From Bacillota bacterium (GTDB lineage: Bacteria > Bacillota > Clostridia > Acetivibrionales > JAFADI01): a stretch of 64,000 nucleotides of DNA. A program made the translations under genes and the position numbers. This document shows, piece after piece, positions 60,967-64,000 of the stretch. Under the pieces are notes generated by a model that saw only the letters and a list, made by a program, of their open reading frames with translations, was not told where the DNA came from and made no database searches. How positions within the stretch are numbered: position 1 is the stretch's first letter; each line of letters opens with the position of its first letter. The stretch spans positions 1 to 64,000 of the forward strand of contig JAFADI010000212.1 in assembly GCA_023424965.1 (NCBI GenBank). The letters are read 5' to 3'.

Positions 60967-61416
60967 CTTTTACCCTCTTTCTTCACCGAAACCTCAAAAT
61001 AATCTATTTAATTTTCCCTTTTTCCAACAGCATCGGATACTTTCATTCTAGTCCCGTGCTCCACGGTGTAAAATAGACGAAAAAACGAATATGATGGATT
61101 ATATTACGATTATCCGCATTGATTTCCTCTCGCTTTTATTATATAATTCAACTATGAATGTGATAAAAAAGCCGGAGGGTTCCAAAGGCGAAAAAATCAT
61201 CGTCCTTCCCCGCACCTGCGATTTAGATGAAAAACACCATGGACCATTTTCTGGATTTACTTTCTGAACTCCTGCACAGAAAACCTGCTTTTGACGGAGG
61301 CCAGACCGTATGATATTTAGATCGTTTAAACTGGCGCCTTCCCATAAGAAACTATATAGCTTGCTTATACGGCAATGGCTGTATGATACCTGGAGAATCG
61401 GGGGAATATCACGCTG
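60967..61416. other. Gap upstream of the sensor kinase with three overlapping short frames
   Basis: 450 bp. Plus-strand frames from 61154 (MNVIKKPEGSKGEKIIVLP...), 61227-61313 (28 codons, MKNTMDHFLDLL...) and 61310-61417 (35 codons, MIFRSFKLAPSHKK..., with GGAGG 9 bases before) chain into each other and into the kinase start by ATGA/TGATG overlaps. They may be a decayed regulator gene or a small coupled leader peptide set. Confidence 0.4.
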
Positions 61417-63222
61417 ATGTTTCGTAAATTATTTCTGAAATACAACAATATGAGTATACGCAATAAAATCGTATTCTTCTTTTGCATCCTTTTGATCATA
61501 CCCACCATCATCATCGGCACCGTCACGTACAACTATATCGTGGCGCTTATACAAAAGAAAGCGATTGATTACACCAATGAAATACAGTACCTGATCATAG
61601 AAAAGACAGACAGCTACCTGGCACAGCTGGACAGCTTTCTGCTGAACATTGCCTATGAGACGGAGAGTATACGAAAGATAGGCAACACACAGATTAATAT
61701 GAACGAATTCGATGCCGGAGACAAAAACAGGCAGCTCCAGTATATGAAGGAAGCCGATGAAGTGCACAACTCACTGTTTGCAAAAATCCAGAAAAACAAA
61801 TATATCAGCTCCATATCCCTCTATACTGAAAAAAGGAATATTCTGGCGTACAAAACCGTTTATAATGTAAACAACAGCTACTCTCCCGGCGAAGACGAAT
61901 GGTTCGAAAAAGCAAAAGCCACCAAACGGGGCATGATTCTTTCAAGGGCCCATTTTGACAAGCAGTTGATTGAGAGCGACAACAGGATCATAACCCTTGC
62001 CAGGAAGATATACAATCCCCAGGACTATTCGGAGATAGGGATCATGGCATTGAACATCAACCTTGATGTCATGAACGACCTCTGCCGGGACATTCTCAAG
62101 AACGAAGGGGTAAAAGTATATATAACCGACAGCGACGGTTTTATCAACTATTGCAATGACTCCTCCATGATTATGAGAAACGTGGACGACAGGATATTTG
62201 CCAACATGGCCAGCCCCAAGGGGAACTTCATATTTACGGAAAACGGCAGAAAAATGTTTGCCACCTATAACACCTCGGATTATACTGGCTGGAAAATCAT
62301 GTTTACCATACCGTATTCAAACCTGATTATGGAAGGCAATATCGTGGGCCTGGTCATTCTCGTTGTGGTCCTTTTCCTGTGCATCTTTCTGATTTTTCAG
62401 ATCGTATACTTCTCCAACCGCATTGCCAGGCCCATAAAGAACCTGGAGCTGGGGATGAGCACGGCAATACAGAACAATTTCAGCAATAAGATCGAAGTGG
62501 CTTCAAACGATGAGGTGGGCAAACTGGGAAGCAACTTTAACATCATGCTCACCAAGATAAATGAACTCATCGCCGATGTGTACACCGAACAGCGGCTAAA
62601 AAAGGAAGCGGAGATAAACGCCCTCCAGGCACAGATCAATCCCCACTTTCTGTACAATACCCTCAACACCATCCGGCTTATGGCAGTCATACAGAAAGCG
62701 GATAAAATAGCCCAGCTCATCAGCAGCCTGGTAAATCTTCTTCAGTTTACCGCAAAAAAGGCCGGGGAGTTCATAACCATAAGGGATGAAATCGCCGCTT
62801 TAAAGGAATACGTTGAAATACAGAAGGCCAGGTATTATAACAAATTCAAAGTTACCTACGAAATTGACGAAGAAGTCCAGGATTACAAAACCCTTAAGTT
62901 TACACTCCAACCCATCGTTGAAAACGCCATATTCCATGGATTGGAGCCCAAAGGCGGCAGAGGTGTGATACATGTTAAGATTTCCAAGGAGAAGGAAGAG
63001 ATTGTCTTTATGATAAAGGATGACGGTGTGGGGATGGATGAAGAGACGCAAAAATGCCTGCTTACCGTAGAAAGTAATGATAAGTTCAGGTTCAACAAGA
63101 TAGGCATAAGCAATGTCCACCAGAGAATCAGGCTGTATTTCGGGGACGGCTATGGCCTTGACATACGCAGCACAGCGGGCGAAGGCACGGAAGTGCGGAT
63201 TGTCCTTCCAATAATAATTTGA
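61417..63222 (+). CDS. YesM-like sensor histidine kinase
   Basis: A 601-residue membrane kinase. A helix at about 17-37, a large extracellular sensor (about 38-300; Cache-like region around LARKIYNPQDYSEIGIMAL and GWKIMFTIPYSNL), a second helix (about 305-330), HAMP, then a His kinase domain with phosphorylated His in QINPHFLYNTLNTIRL and an ATPase domain with VENAIFHGLEPKGG and DDGVGMDEE. The class controls sugar uptake and cell wall genes through an AraC-type partner, here the next gene 15 bp downstream. The start at 61417 follows GGGGG with a 12-base spacing and overlaps a short frame. Confidence 0.93.
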   Translation: MFRKLFLKYNNMSIRNKIVFFFCILLIIPTIIIGTVTYNYIVALIQKKAIDYTNEIQYLIIEKTDSYLAQLDSFLLNIAYETESIRKIGNTQINMNEFDAGDKNRQLQYMKEADEVHNSLFAKIQKNKYISSISLYTEKRNILAYKTVYNVNNSYSPGEDEWFEKAKATKRGMILSRAHFDKQLIESDNRIITLARKIYNPQDYSEIGIMALNINLDVMNDLCRDILKNEGVKVYITDSDGFINYCNDSSMIMRNVDDRIFANMASPKGNFIFTENGRKMFATYNTSDYTGWKIMFTIPYSNLIMEGNIVGLVILVVVLFLCIFLIFQIVYFSNRIARPIKNLELGMSTAIQNNFSNKIEVASNDEVGKLGSNFNIMLTKINELIADVYTEQRLKKEAEINALQAQINPHFLYNTLNTIRLMAVIQKADKIAQLISSLVNLLQFTAKKAGEFITIRDEIAALKEYVEIQKARYYNKFKVTYEIDEEVQDYKTLKFTLQPIVENAIFHGLEPKGGRGVIHVKISKEKEEIVFMIKDDGVGMDEETQKCLLTVESNDKFRFNKIGISNVHQRIRLYFGDGYGLDIRSTAGEGTEVRIVLPIII

Positions 63223-63237
63223 CGGGAGTGGATTTTT

Positions 63238-64000
63238 TTGATCAATATTCTTATCGTTGATGACGAACCCCTGGTGAGGATCGGCATAAAATCTGCCGTT
63301 GATTGGGAATCAAACGGTTTTACCATCATCGGTGAAGCCGCCAACGGTGAGCAGGCACTGCAGGTTGTGGAAAAAAGCGCTCCCGACATTATCATCACCG
63401 ACATCAAAATGCCTGTCATTGACGGCATCAGCCTGATAAAGGAAATACACCGCCGGTTTCCCCATATAAAGGTCATCGCGTTGAGTTCCTACGGTGACTT
63501 TGACTATGTGAGGGAAGCCATGAAGTATGGAGCCGTTGACTACCTGCTGAAAAACAATCTCACCCCCGATAAGATCCTTCCCCTCCTGGAAGGCTTCAAG
63601 AACGAGATTACCAGGCGCAAGCTGGTGTCCATTGACAGCCAAAAATATGACCGGTATGTTGACGAGTGCATTTCCATGCTGAAGGATAACTTTTTGAAGG
63701 ACATCATCAGCGGCATCATCCCTGATAAAAACAAAATCCTGGAAGGCCTCAGCAGCTTCAATCTTGAACATCTGGACGGCAACCTCCTCGTGTTTGTTTT
63801 GCTTGTGGACAACTTCAAAGCCGTTCAACAAAAGTATTATGAGAAGGATGAAACGCTGCTGAGGTTCTCCATCAAGAACATACTTGAAGAGATCTTGGGC
63901 GGCAGTTCCAACTGTGAAGTGTTTATCTCAAGCTCTAAGGAATACATTGTGCTCTGGCCTTTCAAAGGCAAAGGCCGGGAAGACTCCATGGACAGCACCG
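63238..64000 (+). CDS. YesN-like AraC-family response regulator (runs off the window)
   Basis: The first 254 residues of a response regulator. Receiver domain: DDEPLV at 9-14, phosphorylated Asp55 in IIITDIKMP, Lys in DYLLKNN near 106. After it comes a linker domain of about 130 residues, as in YesN. The AraC DNA-binding domain should follow beyond 64000. The start is TTG at 63238, supported by GGGAG 9 bases upstream and by the receiver beginning MINILIVDDE. Coupled with the upstream kinase. Confidence 0.92.
   Translation, partial: MINILIVDDEPLVRIGIKSAVDWESNGFTIIGEAANGEQALQVVEKSAPDIIITDIKMPVIDGISLIKEIHRRFPHIKVIALSSYGDFDYVREAMKYGAVDYLLKNNLTPDKILPLLEGFKNEITRRKLVSIDSQKYDRYVDECISMLKDNFLKDIISGIIPDKNKILEGLSSFNLEHLDGNLLVFVLLVDNFKAVQQKYYEKDETLLRFSIKNILEEILGGSSNCEVFISSSKEYIVLWPFKGKGREDSMDST

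Overview
The window is about 64 kb of chromosome from an anaerobic low-to-mid GC Firmicute, most likely class Clostridia. The pointers are the gene order radical SAM/DUF2344/RNase G/L21/Prp/L27/Obg/YhbY, an L27 with the N-terminal tail cleaved by Prp, an L21 leader RNA, a PyrR-type pyr attenuator, NfnAB, and a YesMN-like two-component pair. I cannot name the genus. No rRNA, tRNA, CRISPR array or prophage was seen.

Region 1 (1-8.3 kb) is housekeeping: a DUF4364 protein, a small lipoprotein, YhbY, Obg, the rplU-prp-rpmA operon with its leader RNA, RNase G and two radical-SAM-associated genes. Region 2 (8.4-15.5 kb) holds PdxA, an MFS transporter, a DUF3298 protein, NfnAB and a chemoreceptor.

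Region 3 (15.8-47.7 kb) is the core: a large island for anaerobic purine or urate breakdown, nearly all on the minus strand. It has YgfK, SsnA, YgeY, a threonine-synthase-like enzyme, carbamate kinase, a TetR regulator, a xanthine/uracil permease, YgeW carbamoyltransferase, a MoeA-like protein, diaminopropionate ammonia-lyase YgeX, serine dehydratase SdaAB, guanine deaminase, a BmpA/NupOPQ-type nucleoside importer, a hydantoinase, an orphan PLP enzyme, an unusual AAA+ regulator and xanthine phosphoribosyltransferase. The inferred logic is that nucleosides and bases are imported, guanine is deaminated to xanthine, and the opened ring is cut down to carbamoyl groups and diaminopropionate or serine. 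Carbamoyl groups would give ATP through YgeW and carbamate kinase; the amino acids would give pyruvate and ammonia. The molybdenum hydroxylase (xdh) and selenium genes usually found with this set are not in the window. The biosynthetic pyrBI pair, under its own PyrR attenuator, sits divergently inside the island.

Region 4 (47.8-60 kb) holds a REP-associated tyrosine transposase, a second TetR regulator paralogous to the first, a second BmpA-type ABC importer and a LIV-type ABC importer. Region 5 (60-64 kb) has an aldose-epimerase-like protein and a YesMN-like sensor kinase/response regulator pair; the regulator runs off the end.

The main non-coding discoveries are a shared operator (GATTG-N6-CAATC) placed just after the -10 box of predicted promoters for nfnA, ygeW and ygeX; terminator hairpins inside the leaders of three importer operons; two families of MITE-like palindromic elements, one with two full copies and one remnant around ssnA and sda; and a dense population of REP-like repeats (AAGTTGAGRACYGTCCCC) around a likely cognate transposase. 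All operon, promoter and function assignments are by eye and from family knowledge, without database searches.
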